This document shows positions 26,288-36,929 of a stretch of DNA of 64,000 nt, piece after piece (the stretch's first letter is position 1; every line of letters begins with the position of its first letter). The notes under the pieces were generated by a model, which saw nothing but the letters and a program-made list of their open reading frames with translations, searched no databases and had not been told where the DNA came from. This DNA comes from Gallionella sp. (GTDB lineage Bacteria > Pseudomonadota > Gammaproteobacteria > Burkholderiales > Gallionellaceae), in NCBI GenBank assembly GCA_028687575.1, contig JAQTZW010000008.1:62001-126000 (forward strand). Direction: 5' to 3'. A program made the position numbers and the translations under genes.

Positions 26288-27196
26288 TCAGCGAGGCTCA
26301 ATGGCTGTAAGGTGGCGTGAAACTGACAACCATGCTCCCAATAAGCCTAAATAAAGAGAAAACAGTAACAATGAAAGCGTGTCGCCCACTGAAAGAGAGT
26401 GTAACGAAAAGTTGCTTGAATACAAAAGTGAAAGATTGTTCAGTGGAGATTGCAGCATGTGCAGACTTACGGAAATAATGAGCCAGGCCGCAAGGCCACC
26501 AAGCAAGCCTTGAAGCGCTCCGAAGTAGAGAAATGGCCTGCGTATGAAACCATTGGTCGCACCTATCAATTTTGAAACCAGGATTTCGTCGCGTTGGGTG
26601 AGTATCTGCAAGCGTATGGTGTTGAAAGTGATGGCTATCAGAGCAACGCTGAGCAGGCTTGCGAGTATCAATATGGCAATTCTTGCAAACTTAAGTATCG
26701 CTTCAAGCTTGTATGCCCAAGAAGTGTCATGCTGAGCCTGTGCGACTTTGGGGAGATTTACCAGGCTGGTGCGCAAGTTTTCAAGATAACTTGCATCACG
26801 GCTTTTAGGTGTAACTATGAAAGCATCGGGAAGAGGGTTGGTTTCCAGTCCAGCAATTACATCGGATAAGCCTGTACTCTGCTTCAACCCTTCAAGTGCG
26901 TCAGCGCGTGAGATAAATTTAACGGAGCTGATAGCCTCGTTTTGTGACAACAGCTTTTGTAGATGCTCGATTTCCAGAGTGCTGGCATCCTGCTGCAGAA
27001 AAATGCTGATCTGCTGAGGTCCTGATATTTCGTCAACCAGGCTCTGAGCATTTTGCAGCAGGATATACATACCGGCGGGCAGGCTGAGTGCGATCCCAAT
27101 GACCAGGATGTTGAGCAAGCCAGCAAGCGGGCTGGAAAATATCCTGAGAAAAGCGGTGCGGATGACGGCGACGAAAGGCGGGAGGGTGTGCATCAT
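26288..27196 (-). CDS. ftsX: Cell division protein FtsX
   Basis: A 302-residue ABC-type membrane protein with four helices: one near the N-terminus, then a periplasmic domain, then three grouped at the C-terminal half (ILILASLLSVALIAITFNTIRLQILTQRDEI in segments), as in FtsX. With FtsE it controls peptidoglycan hydrolases at the septum. The ATG at 27196 overlaps the ftsE stop (ATGA). Confidence 0.94.
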   Translation of the reverse strand: MMHTLPPFVAVIRTAFLRIFSSPLAGLLNILVIGIALSLPAGMYILLQNAQSLVDEISGPQQISIFLQQDASTLEIEHLQKLLSQNEAISSVKFISRADALEGLKQSTGLSDVIAGLETNPLPDAFIVTPKSRDASYLENLRTSLVNLPKVAQAQHDTSWAYKLEAILKFARIAILILASLLSVALIAITFNTIRLQILTQRDEILVSKLIGATNGFIRRPFLYFGALQGLLGGLAAWLIISVSLHMLQSPLNNLSLLYSSNFSLHSLSVGDTLSLLLFSLYLGLLGAWLSVSRHLTAIEPR

Positions 27197-27885
27197 GACA
27201 GGTCGGGATTGCAAGTTTCTGCAACGTTACTTGGGTCTTGAACTTCTCCTTGTTTCAGGGTGATGACGCGTATGTCTTTATCTTGTAACACGGTTGTGTC
27301 GTGTGTCGAGATTAGCAACGTCACCCCTACTTGGTGGAACGATTTGAAGATTTGCATAATTGCCTGCGCATATTCGGCATCAAGATTGCCGGTCGGTTCA
27401 TCGGCAAGCAGTATGGTTGGGCGATTTACGATTGCACGCGCGATGCAAAGTCGTTGCTGTTCGCCGCCCGACAAGGCAATGGGATTGGTTTTCTCGTGTT
27501 TGAGCAAGCCTACCTTGTCCAATGCGGCACGCACGCGCTTACTGCTTTCCCGGCTATCGAAACCGCAGATCTGCAACGGTAAAAGCACATTGTCAAAGAC
27601 GCTACGATCAAACAAGAGTTTGTGATCCTGAAAGATGATGCCGAGATGGCGGCGCAGATAGGGTAGGGCAGCTTCCTTGAGTACGCCGACATTTTGATTG
27701 TTCACCAGCACACTGCCCGAATTGGGGCGCTCGATGGCGGCGATCAACTTAAGCAGTGTGCTTTTTCCGGCACCAGAGTGGCCGGTGAGAAAGGCCATTT
27801 CACCTTGCACGACCTCGAAGCTGACATTCTTCAATGCCTCGTAGCCGCCGGGGTAGCGCTTGAAAACCTGGTTGAATGAGATCAT
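27193..27885 (-). CDS. ftsE: Cell division ATP-binding protein FtsE
   Basis: A 230-residue ABC ATPase. [23 protein letters not shown] start, Walker [10 protein letters not shown], signature LSGGEQQR, Walker [13 protein letters not shown] and switch histidine in ISTHD. Pairs with FtsX. Its start overlaps the ftsY stop, giving an ftsY-ftsE-ftsX operon. Confidence 0.97.
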   Translation of the reverse strand: MISFNQVFKRYPGGYEALKNVSFEVVQGEMAFLTGHSGAGKSTLLKLIAAIERPNSGSVLVNNQNVGVLKEAALPYLRRHLGIIFQDHKLLFDRSVFDNVLLPLQICGFDSRESSKRVRAALDKVGLLKHEKTNPIALSGGEQQRLCIARAIVNRPTILLADEPTGNLDAEYAQAIMQIFKSFHQVGVTLLISTHDTTVLQDKDIRVITLKQGEVQDPSNVAETCNPDLS

Positions 27886-28871
27886 GCGGGTTGATCCAGC
27901 AGGGCTGCGATAAATTCTTCCGCGACAAAGGGACGCAGATCGTCGAGGCCTTCACCCACACCAATGAAACGAACGGGAATTGGGTGTGCCTTGGCGATTG
28001 CTGCAATCACGCCACCCTTGGCCGTGCCATCGAGTTTGGTCAGCACCAGTCCAGTCACGCCGAGCGCCTGATCGAATGCTTTGACCTGGCTCAGGGCGTT
28101 CTGGCCGGTATTGGCATCCAGCACAAGCAGCACTTCATGCGGTGCTGCAGGTGAATTGGCGGTTTCCGGCATGACTTTGCTGATGACCCGCTTGACCTTT
28201 TTAATCTCTTCCATCAAATGCGTCTGAGTGGCGAGGCGTCCGGCGGTATCGGCAATCACTACGTCAATTTTGCGCGCTTGGGCAGATTGGATGGCATCGA
28301 AAATGACGGCAGCGGCATCACCACTTTGCTGAGCGATGACCGTGACGTTGTTGCGTTCTCCCCAGGTAATCAGTTGCTCGCGCGCCGCAGCACGGAAGGT
28401 GTCGCCTGCTGCCAGCAATACGGACAGTCCCTGCGACTGAAAGTGCTTGGCCAGCTTGCCGATGGAAGTGGTTTTGCCGGCACCGTTCACTCCCACCATC
28501 ATAATAACGAAAGGTTGGTGCGTGTCGGCTTGTAGCGGGATGGCTAGGGGTTTGAGCAGCTTCAGCAGGCAATGAGCCAGTGCAGCCTTGAGTTCAGAGG
28601 CTTCGCTGAGCTTGTGTTCTCTGACGTGACGGCGCAGATCAGCTAACAGAGCATTGGTCGCGTCCATGCCGACATCGGAAGTGATCAGTATGGTTTCCAG
28701 TTCATCGTAGAGTTCGTCATCAATCATGCCGCCACGGCTGAAAAGGTCGGAAAGCTGATTCCCGGTACGCGCTAGTCCGGATTTAAGGCGTACTATCCAA
28801 CTCGTGCCAGATTTTTCCGCAGTTGGCGCCGTGGCGGTTTCCGAGCTGTTCTTTTTTAGGAAACTAAACAT
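27882..28871 (-). CDS. ftsY: Signal recognition particle receptor FtsY
   Basis: A 329-residue SRP GTPase: a short acidic/linker N-terminus (shorter than in E. coli), the N domain, then the G domain with MMVGVNGAGKTTSIGKLA (G1), DTFRAAAREQL, ADTAGR (G3) and TKLDGTAKGG (G4). Docks ribosomes making membrane proteins. The ATG at 28871 starts MFSFLKK, the common opening; the longer upstream frame looks non-coding. Confidence 0.96.
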   Translation of the reverse strand: MFSFLKKNSSETATAPTAEKSGTSWIVRLKSGLARTGNQLSDLFSRGGMIDDELYDELETILITSDVGMDATNALLADLRRHVREHKLSEASELKAALAHCLLKLLKPLAIPLQADTHQPFVIMMVGVNGAGKTTSIGKLAKHFQSQGLSVLLAAGDTFRAAAREQLITWGERNNVTVIAQQSGDAAAVIFDAIQSAQARKIDVVIADTAGRLATQTHLMEEIKKVKRVISKVMPETANSPAAPHEVLLVLDANTGQNALSQVKAFDQALGVTGLVLTKLDGTAKGGVIAAIAKAHPIPVRFIGVGEGLDDLRPFVAEEFIAALLDQPA

Positions 28872-28985
28872 TTGAGATGCGTTCCGGGAGCAATAGTTGG
28901 GGCATAATATACACAAATCAGCCACCGTATCCGTGTGGCTGTTGTTTTTATTTTATGCTGATTACACGTTCTGGGGCTAGGGTTT

Positions 28986-30350
28986 ATGAGGAATTATCTG
29001 CATTGCCTAACACTGATTGTTACCGTTAGTTTGCAACCGGTACAGGCCGAGGTGTTTGAACACACGTTGGCAAACGGATTGAAAGTCGTCGTGCAGGAAG
29101 ATCATCGTGCGCCTGTACTGGTGCAGCAGGTCTGGTACAAGGCTGGCAGCATGGACGAAATCACCGGAAAGACCGGGGTGGCGCATGTGCTTGAACACAT
29201 GATGTTCAAGGGCACGAAAACCGTGCCGGCGGGCGAGTTTTCGCGCCGCATTGCGGCGGCAGGCGGGCGCGAGAACGCCTTCACCAGCTACGACTACACC
29301 GCCTATTTCCAGCAATTGCACAAGTCGCAGTTGCCACTGGCAATGAAATTAGAGTCGGACCGGATGCACAACCTGAATCTGTCGGCTGGCGAGTTCTCCA
29401 AAGAGATCAAGGTGGTGATGGAGGAGCGTCGCATGCGCACCGATGACGATCCGCATGCGTTACTGCAGGAAAGGATGATGTCTGTTGCCTATCAGGAACA
29501 TCCCTATCGGCATCCGGTAATCGGCTGGATGAGCGATTTGGAGTCGTTGACGGTTGCCGATGCGCGCGCCTGGTACCGGCAGTGGTATGCGCCCAACAAT
29601 GCCACGCTGGTGGTGGCAGGTGATGTCAAGGCGGCCGACGTGTTCAAGTTGGCCGAACGCTACTACGGCGCGATACCGCGTCAAATATTGCCGCAGCGAC
29701 GCCACTACGACGAACCTGTCCAAATCGGCATCAAACGCCTGTTGGTCAAGGCGCCTGCCGAGTTGCCGCAATTACTGATGAGCTTTCATAGTCCGGTCGT
29801 GCAGCATCCCGCACAGGATTGGCAGCCTTATGCGCTTGAGATATTGGCCGGGGTGCTGGACGGCAGCGAGTCGGCCCGGCTTAACAAACATTTAGTGCGT
29901 GAGCAGCAGGTAGCAAGTGCAGTGGGCGCGGGCTACGACTCGGTTTCTCGCGGCCCTGGTCTGTTCATGCTGGAGGCGACACCGAGCGATGGTAAGACGG
30001 TGCAGGATGTCGAAACAGCGTTGCGTCAGGAGATCGCAACGCTGATCAAGGATGGCGTGAGTGAAGCAGAACTTGCGCGCGTCAAGGCGCAGGTAATGGC
30101 CGGCGAAGTCTACAAGCTCGATTCTGTGTTCTATCAGGCGATGCAGATCGGCCAGATGGAGAGCATAGGGCTGGGGAGTGGAGCCTTGCCGGTGATGTTG
30201 AAAAAATTGCAGGCGGTCACGGCGGAGCAGGTGCGTGAGGCTGCGGCCGCCTTCCTCAAGGAAGACAACCTGACTGTGGCGGTGCTTGATCCGCAGCCGT
30301 TGGATGGCAAGAAGAAAACCGTCAATGAAGGGGGGCAGCATGTCCGCTAA
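28986..30350 (+). CDS. M16 family zinc metallopeptidase, catalytic partner
   Basis: A 454-residue exported peptidase (signal peptide to about residue 21). The inverted zinc motif HVLEHMMFKGT (HxxEH) is intact, and a downstream Glu in the ...VVMEERRMRTD region completes the site. The R/Y region follows in the C-terminal half. It probably works as a heterodimer with the next gene, which overlaps it by 11 bp. Likely role: periplasmic peptide degradation. Confidence 0.9.
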   Translation: MRNYLHCLTLIVTVSLQPVQAEVFEHTLANGLKVVVQEDHRAPVLVQQVWYKAGSMDEITGKTGVAHVLEHMMFKGTKTVPAGEFSRRIAAAGGRENAFTSYDYTAYFQQLHKSQLPLAMKLESDRMHNLNLSAGEFSKEIKVVMEERRMRTDDDPHALLQERMMSVAYQEHPYRHPVIGWMSDLESLTVADARAWYRQWYAPNNATLVVAGDVKAADVFKLAERYYGAIPRQILPQRRHYDEPVQIGIKRLLVKAPAELPQLLMSFHSPVVQHPAQDWQPYALEILAGVLDGSESARLNKHLVREQQVASAVGAGYDSVSRGPGLFMLEATPSDGKTVQDVETALRQEIATLIKDGVSEAELARVKAQVMAGEVYKLDSVFYQAMQIGQMESIGLGSGALPVMLKKLQAVTAEQVREAAAAFLKEDNLTVAVLDPQPLDGKKKTVNEGGQHVR

Positions 30351-31692
30351 CAAAACTATCATTAGCGTGCTGTCTGCGTTGGCGCTCGGTTTCGTCTCTG
30401 CAACAGCCTGCGCGACACCGCATATCAAGCACTGGATAAGCGCCAGCGGCGCGAAAGTATTGTTCGTTGAAGACCATAACATCCCCATGTTGGATGTGGC
30501 AGTCAGCGTGCCGGCAGGTAGCAGTTTCGATACGGCCTCGAAATCCGGCTTGGCCAGCATGACGCATCATCTGCTCGACCTCGGTACAGCGCAGCTTAGC
30601 GAGGATGACATTTCGCGGGGGCTGGCGGATACCGGTGCGCAACTAGGCGGGAGTTTCGATCAGGATAGAGCAAGTGTGTCGTTGCGCACGCTGAGTAGCG
30701 AGGTTGAGCGAAGCAAGGCACTAGCTATCATGGCGCAGGTGGTTCAGCAGCCAGTATTTTCTGATGCGGTACTGGCCCGCGAAAAGGCGCGTGTGGTCGC
30801 GGCACTAAAGGAGGCCGAAACGCAACCTGCCAGCATCGCCGACAAGGCGTTCCAGAAGGCCGTGTTCGGCGCACACCCGTATGCCTTGCAAACCTCGGGT
30901 GAGGTGGCGACCGTCGAGCAGATCACCGTGCAGGACTTGAAGGATTTCTATGCGGCGCATTACGCCGCCAGCCGCGCGGTGGTCGCCATCATGGGCGATG
31001 TAAGCCAAGCGCAGGCCGAAGCGATGGCCGAGCAACTCACCGCAGCCTTGCCGGTATCTTCGGCACAGACCGAATTGCCGGCCGTGGTGATGCGGATTCC
31101 GGAGAGCGAACAGCGCATCGCCCATCCCGCTACTCAGAGCCACATCCTGCTCGGGGCGCCGGGTATATCACGCAGCGATCCGGATTATTTCCCGTTGTAC
31201 GTTGGTAACTACATCCTTGGCGGGGGCGGCTTCGTCTCTCGCCTGATGAACGAGGTGCGTGAGAAACGTGGTCTAGCCTACAGCGTTTACAGCTACTTTA
31301 TGCCGATGAAGCAACCGGGCGCGTTGCAGATTGGCTTGCAAACCAAGAAAGAGCAGGCCGACGAGGCGTTGAATCTGGTGCGCAACACGCTGGCCGAGTT
31401 CATCGCCAAAGGTCCGACGGAGAAGGAGTTGCTGGCGGCCAAGCAGAATATCGTCGGGGGGTTTCCGTTGCGCATAGACAGCAATCGCAAGATTCTCGAT
31501 TATCTTAGTGTCATCGGATTCTATGATTTGCCGTTAACCTATCTTGATGATTTTAGCGGCAAGGTGGAGAAGGTCACTGTGCGACAGATTCACGAGGCGT
31601 TTGCACGCCACATTCATCCTGAGCATATGGCGACGGTGATTGTGGGAGCGCCGGATGCGTTGCCAAGTAAATCGGGAGATGGGCATCAGTAA
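30340..31692 (+). CDS. M16 family peptidase-like partner without zinc motif
   Basis: A 450-residue exported protein of the same family. At the place of HxxEH it has HHLLDLG, so zinc binding and catalysis should be lost, while NEVREKRGLAYSVYSYF keeps the R/Y substrate-binding block. Active/inactive M16 pairs of this kind form heterodimers. The ATG at 30340 follows AAGGGGGG; the signal peptide is MSANKTIISVLSALALGF. Confidence 0.9.
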   Translation: MSANKTIISVLSALALGFVSATACATPHIKHWISASGAKVLFVEDHNIPMLDVAVSVPAGSSFDTASKSGLASMTHHLLDLGTAQLSEDDISRGLADTGAQLGGSFDQDRASVSLRTLSSEVERSKALAIMAQVVQQPVFSDAVLAREKARVVAALKEAETQPASIADKAFQKAVFGAHPYALQTSGEVATVEQITVQDLKDFYAAHYAASRAVVAIMGDVSQAQAEAMAEQLTAALPVSSAQTELPAVVMRIPESEQRIAHPATQSHILLGAPGISRSDPDYFPLYVGNYILGGGGFVSRLMNEVREKRGLAYSVYSYFMPMKQPGALQIGLQTKKEQADEALNLVRNTLAEFIAKGPTEKELLAAKQNIVGGFPLRIDSNRKILDYLSVIGFYDLPLTYLDDFSGKVEKVTVRQIHEAFARHIHPEHMATVIVGAPDALPSKSGDGHQ

Positions 31693-32245
31693 AGTCAGTG
31701 CGACCAATAAGGTGAGGATAGGCGGCGGCGAGTATCGCAGTCGCATCATCACTTTTCCTGATGCGACAGGATTGCGGCCCACGCCTGACCGAGTGCGCGA
31801 GACGCTATTCAACTGGTTGGGGCAGACGCTGTACGGGAGGTCTTGCCTCGACCTGTTCGCAGGGAGTGGCGCGCTGGGATTCGAGGCGGCCTCGCGTGGT
31901 GCGGAACAGGTGACAATGGTTGAGATGAATCCGCAGGTATTTCGCGCGCTGCAAGAGAATGTTGGTAAATTAGAATGCACTAATATATCCTTGCGCCTTC
32001 AGGATGGGCTAAAATTCGCGCTTGGCGCGGGGGCGGAACGCTATGACGTGATCTTTCTTGATCCGCCCTTTCAAAGCGATTTTCTACCGAAGTTGCTGGA
32101 GAGTCTGCCGCAGCGCTTGAATGAGCAGGGCTTGGTGTATGTGGAAACGGGTGCCGAATTTATCGTTTCGTCCCCTTGGCAGGTCATCAAGTCGGGGCGC
32201 GCGGGGCAGGTGTGGTATCAATTGATAGGCTTGGCCAATGATTAA
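31679..32245 (+). CDS. rsmD: 16S rRNA (guanine-966-N2)-methyltransferase
   Basis: About 188 residues. Typical RsmD blocks are [54 protein letters not shown] (SAM site) and the catalytic DPPF in [10 protein letters not shown]. The start at 31679 overlaps the previous gene by 14 bp; a nearby GTG is also possible. It overlaps coaD by 8 bp, a common pairing. Confidence 0.94.
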   Translation: MGISKVSATNKVRIGGGEYRSRIITFPDATGLRPTPDRVRETLFNWLGQTLYGRSCLDLFAGSGALGFEAASRGAEQVTMVEMNPQVFRALQENVGKLECTNISLRLQDGLKFALGAGAERYDVIFLDPPFQSDFLPKLLESLPQRLNEQGLVYVETGAEFIVSSPWQVIKSGRAGQVWYQLIGLAND

Positions 32246-32717
32246 AGTGGTTTATCCGGGGACATTCGATCCCATCACTAGCGGGCATGAGGACGTGGTG
32301 CGACGCGCGACCGGCCTGTTTGGTGAAGTGATTGTGGCGGTGGCCAAAAGCCGCGCCAATACCCTGTTTACGCTGGACGAGCGCGTGGACATGGCGCGCA
32401 CAGTTTTTGCTGGTTATGCCAATGTGCGGGTCGAAGGGTTTGACGGTTTGCTGATGAATTTCGTGCAGTCACAGCAAGCGCGCGTGGTGTTGCGTGGTTT
32501 GCGCGCCGCATCGGATTTTGAATATGAATTCCAGTTGGCGGGTATGAACCGTAATCTTTACCCGGAAATGGAAACGCTGTTTTTGACACCGGCCGAGCAG
32601 TACACCTTCATCTCGGCGACCATGGTGCGCGAAGTTGCACGCTTTGGCGGAGATGTCGGCAAGTTTGTGTCGCCCTCGGTGGTCGAGCGGTTGAAGCAGA
32701 AAAATAATTTGGTTTGA
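32238..32717 (+). CDS. coaD: Phosphopantetheine adenylyltransferase
   Basis: A 159-residue nucleotidyltransferase, fourth step of coenzyme A synthesis. The start [21 protein letters not shown] contains the TxGH motif, and [21 protein letters not shown] carries the ISxTxVR motif. Length is standard. Confidence 0.97.
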   Translation: MIKVVYPGTFDPITSGHEDVVRRATGLFGEVIVAVAKSRANTLFTLDERVDMARTVFAGYANVRVEGFDGLLMNFVQSQQARVVLRGLRAASDFEYEFQLAGMNRNLYPEMETLFLTPAEQYTFISATMVREVARFGGDVGKFVSPSVVERLKQKNNLV

Positions 32718-32724
32718 TTATTAA

Positions 32725-32991
<267 letters not shown>

Positions 32992-33133
32992 TTATGCTGC
33001 AAAGGGCGTGTGCGAGGCTGGATGCCTTGCCCGCCTTTCGTTGGCGGCAATTCAGCAAGTGACAGCCTGACGCAAAAGCTTCAGCTAGCCCTCGTCGCTT
33101 CGGTGGTTCCAGCACCTACCTTCCCGTGTTTTG

Positions 33134-33976
33134 TTACTTCCAGATGTCTTGTATAGGTGTCGCGTCTGTGCTCGCCCCGAGTGCAGGCAATCCGTAGAAA
33201 TCCAGCAAGGTGCGCAACACGTTGTAGTGGGTGATGCGCTGTTCGCTTACACCTTTTTTCACCATTGGGCCGACCATTAGCGTCACGATGTGGTTGCCGT
33301 AGAAATAATTGTCCTCATCCCAGGTCAAAATCAGCAGGCTGTTGTGTCGGTACGCCCAGCGCACATAAGGATCAATGTGCGTTTTCAGCCAGCGGTCAGC
33401 CTCGTCATAGCCGCCGTCGTGCATGTCGTTACCTTGATCAGGAATGACGAACGTGATGGTCGGCAGACGAGAAAAATCCTTAGGGAAATCGGCAAACGTC
33501 AGGTTGGCGTCGGCGGGTAAACGGGTGTCCTGCCAATTCACCAGCGGGTTGTGTTTGCGCATGTAGGCACCACTGACGCAAACCGTGTCTCCCGCAGCAG
33601 GCAGTGATTCGGCATAGCTGGCGAAGCTCAGCCCGTTGTCGCGCAGCGTGCTGGCCAGATTGTCGCTGTCGAATGAGTTGGGGCAGGCATTGCTGGTGAC
33701 GCCTTGGGTTGAGCCGGAGAACAGTGCCAGATAGTTCGGTTGACTGGGATGGGTGACACCGAAGGATTGTTTCATCAACATGCCGCGTTTCGCCAGCGCG
33801 TGGATGTAGGAGTCGCGGTTGAACTTGTCCATGATCTGTTCATAGCCGCGATTCTCCTCAATGACCACCACCACGTGGTCGGGGCGCGGCAGCGGCGCGG
33901 CATGGGTGTCAGGCGGCGTGAACAGGGCGGCGGGCAGCGTGAACAGGGTGGCTAGCAGAGCGGGCAGGTGTCGCAT
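33134..33976 (-). CDS. Secreted phosphoesterase (acid phosphatase-like, PF04185 type)
   Basis: 280 residues with a signal peptide (to about residue 26). HVVVVIEENRGYEQI, THPSQPNYLALFSGS and the LTWDEDN metal motif are typical of the AcpA/phospholipase C-like family of periplasmic phosphatases. Substrate not known. The 142 bp between it and the ferredoxin gene hold nothing I can identify. 33 bp downstream of mutM on the same strand. Confidence 0.85.
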   Translation of the reverse strand: MRHLPALLATLFTLPAALFTPPDTHAAPLPRPDHVVVVIEENRGYEQIMDKFNRDSYIHALAKRGMLMKQSFGVTHPSQPNYLALFSGSTQGVTSNACPNSFDSDNLASTLRDNGLSFASYAESLPAAGDTVCVSGAYMRKHNPLVNWQDTRLPADANLTFADFPKDFSRLPTITFVIPDQGNDMHDGGYDEADRWLKTHIDPYVRWAYRHNSLLILTWDEDNYFYGNHIVTLMVGPMVKKGVSEQRITHYNVLRTLLDFYGLPALGASTDATPIQDIWK

Positions 33977-34009
33977 GGTTGGGGTTCCTCGTGTCGGGTG
34001 CGCGGGTCG

Positions 34010-34840
34010 CTACTTCTGGCAATGTGCGCAATAAAAGGTGGATCGCTGGCCCTGTTTTATTTGCCGGACAGGCTGGCCGCACAGCCGGCAGGGTTCGCCG
34101 GCGCGGCCATAGACCCAGTGCTGCTGCTGGAAATAGCCGGGGTTGCCCGCAGTGTTGACGAAGTCGCGCAGCGTGCTGCCGCCGGCCTCGATGGCCTCCT
34201 GCAGCGTGGACTTGATCTCGGCGGCCAGCCGGTTGCAATGCGGCAGGCCGAGTTTGCCCGCCTTGCGCTGCGGATTGATGCCGGCGCGGAACAGCGCCTC
34301 GCTGGCGTAGATATTGCCGACGCCGACCACCACATGATGATCCATGATGAATTGCTTGATTGCGACATTGCGCCCGCGCGATGTCCGGTACAGGTAGGCG
34401 GCATCGAAATCCGCCACGCCCGGCAGCGATTCGAGCGGTTCGGGGCCGAGTTTCGCCAGCAGCGGGTGGGAAGGTAGGTTGCCGGTGTGCCACAGCACCG
34501 CACCGAAGCGGCGCGGGTCGCGCAGCCGCATCACCATGCCGTTGTTCAGCAGCAGGTCGAAATGGTCGTGCGCTGCTGCCGGCGTATCCTGAGGGAGGAT
34601 GCGCAGACTGCCCGACATGCCTAGATGCAAAATCAGCATCCCAGAGCTGAATTCGAGTAGCAGGTATTTCGCGCGGCGACGCAACGCTAGGACAGGTAGG
34701 CCGACCAGTAGCTCGGGCAGGTTGTCGGGGATGGGCCAGCGCAGGCGCGGATTGCGCACCACCACGCCGCTGATGGTCGCGCCGAGCAGATGTGGGGTTA
34801 GGCCGCGCCTAGTGGTTTCGACCTCGGGGAGTTCAGGCAT
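34010..34840 (-). CDS. mutM: Formamidopyrimidine-DNA glycosylase
   Basis: 276 residues. The catalytic N-terminal proline and Glu are in [13 protein letters not shown], the helix-two-turn-helix region includes [17 protein letters not shown], and the C-terminal zinc finger reads CRLCG...CAHC. It removes 8-oxoguanine. A repair enzyme of this kind fits a cell exposed to iron and oxygen, though it is common in all bacteria. It follows the GldG-like gene by 1 bp. Confidence 0.97.
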   Translation of the reverse strand: MPELPEVETTRRGLTPHLLGATISGVVVRNPRLRWPIPDNLPELLVGLPVLALRRRAKYLLLEFSSGMLILHLGMSGSLRILPQDTPAAAHDHFDLLLNNGMVMRLRDPRRFGAVLWHTGNLPSHPLLAKLGPEPLESLPGVADFDAAYLYRTSRGRNVAIKQFIMDHHVVVGVGNIYASEALFRAGINPQRKAGKLGLPHCNRLAAEIKSTLQEAIEAGGSTLRDFVNTAGNPGYFQQQHWVYGRAGEPCRLCGQPVRQIKQGQRSTFYCAHCQK

Positions 34841-34841
34841 C

Positions 34842-36182
34842 TCAGTTCCGGCGGCGTTTCCACCACGCTACGCCGCCCACGCCAGCCAGCAGTAGCGGAA
34901 CACCGAGCAGGAAGCCGACGCTGATGACCGTGAGCTGGGTCTTGCTCAGCACCAGGCTGCTGTCCTTGGCGGCGCGTGGTTGCAGAGTGATCAGGTGTTC
35001 TTCGCTGGCCAGCCAGTTGATCATGTTCACGCCCAGGTCCACATTGCCGCCGTTGCCGGCAAAGCTGTTGGACAAGAACGCGCCGTTGCCGACCACCACC
35101 ACGCGCTGCTCGGTGTCGCCGACTGCGCGCTGCATGGCAAGCGCGATGGCGGCAGGTCCCGGTGTGTCATGCTGTTTGTCGAATTTGGCGGCTGGCTTGC
35201 TGCTGACCCAGCCGCGCGCGGCGGCTTCCACCAACACGTGATGCTGCCAGTCGGCGGTTTCGTTCCATTCCAGCGGACGCGCCGACTGGAAGGCGGTGAT
35301 CAGGTTGAAGCCGTGGGTGATGGCATGTTGAGGATAAGTGGTACCCAGCGACCAGGTGGCGGGGGCATTCATCTCGGTGGCGGCGGGGTCTATGACGATG
35401 CCGGGCGGCAGTGACAGGCCGAGTTTGTCTGCCACGCGCTCAAGGCCGTGCAGCGGTTCGGCATCCAGCAGCCACAGCAGGTTGCCGCCGCGATCAATGT
35501 AGTGCAGCAGCTTGTCCACTTCGCCCGGCATCAGGTCCACCTGGGGCTGGGTGATGACCAGTACGCTGGTGTTGTTTGGCACGTCCTGCGCGATGGCAAG
35601 ATTCAGGCTGTTAATTTTAAATCCATTATTTTTCAACTTGGCACCGAACAGATTGCCCATATCCTGATTGGCTGGGCCGTCCAGCTTGCGTTCGCCGTGA
35701 CCGCCCAGATACATCACGGTCTGGTCGCGGGTGTGCGCCAGCCGCAGCAGCATACTGGTGAGTGTCTGTTCGTTGATCTGGGTGAGGTGTTCGCTGCGCC
35801 CGGCGTATTCGACCACCATCTCGCCGTTCAGTTGGACGCGCGCCGCGCGGGTCTTTTCCGGCTCTTTGGTCGGGTCTATGAACACCAGTTTTAGGTCGGG
35901 CTTGTAACGCTGATACAGCGAGACGAACTCGCGGATGATCTTGCGGATGTCGCCCAGTTTCGAATCCTGCTCGGTGGCGTAGACGGTGATGGTGAGCGGG
36001 GCATTCAGTTGCTTCAGGATACTCACGCTGGCGGGTTCCAGACTGTTGCTGGCGTTCAACGTGATGTCGCGTTGCAGCGGATGGCGGTTGGCGAGATAGT
36101 CCAGTCCGCTGACAGAGGTGAGCAGCAATGCTGCAAACAGCAGATTGGAAAGTGATGCGGAATGGAGGAATTTATTCAGCAT
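34842..36182 (-). CDS. GldG-like ABC-system auxiliary protein
   Basis: 446 residues: an N-terminal membrane helix, a large extracytoplasmic part of the GldG/DUF4350-like fold ([39 protein letters not shown]) and a C-terminal helix before WWKRRRN. It follows an ATPase and an ABC-2 permease in one operon, as in the gliding-associated gldA-gldF-gldG set, which is widespread in non-gliding bacteria. Transported substrate unknown. Confidence 0.85.
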   Translation of the reverse strand: MLNKFLHSASLSNLLFAALLLTSVSGLDYLANRHPLQRDITLNASNSLEPASVSILKQLNAPLTITVYATEQDSKLGDIRKIIREFVSLYQRYKPDLKLVFIDPTKEPEKTRAARVQLNGEMVVEYAGRSEHLTQINEQTLTSMLLRLAHTRDQTVMYLGGHGERKLDGPANQDMGNLFGAKLKNNGFKINSLNLAIAQDVPNNTSVLVITQPQVDLMPGEVDKLLHYIDRGGNLLWLLDAEPLHGLERVADKLGLSLPPGIVIDPAATEMNAPATWSLGTTYPQHAITHGFNLITAFQSARPLEWNETADWQHHVLVEAAARGWVSSKPAAKFDKQHDTPGPAAIALAMQRAVGDTEQRVVVVGNGAFLSNSFAGNGGNVDLGVNMINWLASEEHLITLQPRAAKDSSLVLSKTQLTVISVGFLLGVPLLLAGVGGVAWWKRRRN

Positions 36183-36185
36183 GGC

Positions 36186-36929
36186 TTATCCATAGATGCG
36201 GTTGTTGTGCAGGCGGCGCATGGTCAGCAGCAGGAAGAATGCGGTGAACAGCACAAAGAATGCGGCATCTGTGCTGTCCAGCAGGCCAGCGTTGAAGTTC
36301 TGGAAATGATGCAGTGGCGAGAATTGGTGCCAGGGCGAATCCGGGGCCTTGGCGGCGAAATCGGCCAGCCACAGGCCGAACAGCACGGCCAGCGTGCCGA
36401 TCGCCGCGATCACCGGCTGGGCGGTCAGCGAGGAGACATATAGACCGACCGCGACAAAGCTCGCCGTGAGTAATATCAGGCCGAAACAGTTCGACAGAAT
36501 CAGTCCGTGATCCAGTTGCGTACCCAGCGCCAGCGTGTAGAGCATGGCCGGCACGATGAGAGTCAGCATCAGCAGGAAGGCCATCAGGCCGGTGAATTTC
36601 CCCAGCACGATGTGGCGTTCGGCCAATGGCGAGGACAGCAGCAGCGGCAAGGTCTGGTTGCGGCGTTCTTCGGCGATCAGCCGCATGGTGAACATGGGGG
36701 TCAGCATCATCAGCAGGAAGGCAGCCGAGAAGAACAGGGGTGACGCGATGGTGAGGGTAACGCCGGGCGGGTTGGCGAGTTGCGCCAGTTGCGGCTGAAT
36801 CTCCAGAAAGGCTTCCAGTCCGGCGAGGAAGAGCCAGGCGAAGATGAATTGAAAGATGGCCAGCACGAACCAGGTAGAGGGCAGAGCGAACAGGCTGCGC
36901 AGTTCGCGCATTGCGAGCAGACGGATCAT
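36186..36929 (-). CDS. ABC-2 type permease (GldF-like)
   Basis: 247 residues with six predicted helices. The start AMRELRSLFALPSTWFVLAIF and the segment RLIAEERRNQTLPLLLSSPL are characteristic of ABC-2 permeases (the latter is the coupling region). It overlaps the ATPase gene by 4 bp and is 3 bp from the GldG-like gene. Confidence 0.9.
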   Translation of the reverse strand: MIRLLAMRELRSLFALPSTWFVLAIFQFIFAWLFLAGLEAFLEIQPQLAQLANPPGVTLTIASPLFFSAAFLLMMLTPMFTMRLIAEERRNQTLPLLLSSPLAERHIVLGKFTGLMAFLLMLTLIVPAMLYTLALGTQLDHGLILSNCFGLILLTASFVAVGLYVSSLTAQPVIAAIGTLAVLFGLWLADFAAKAPDSPWHQFSPLHHFQNFNAGLLDSTDAAFFVLFTAFFLLLTMRRLHNNRIYG

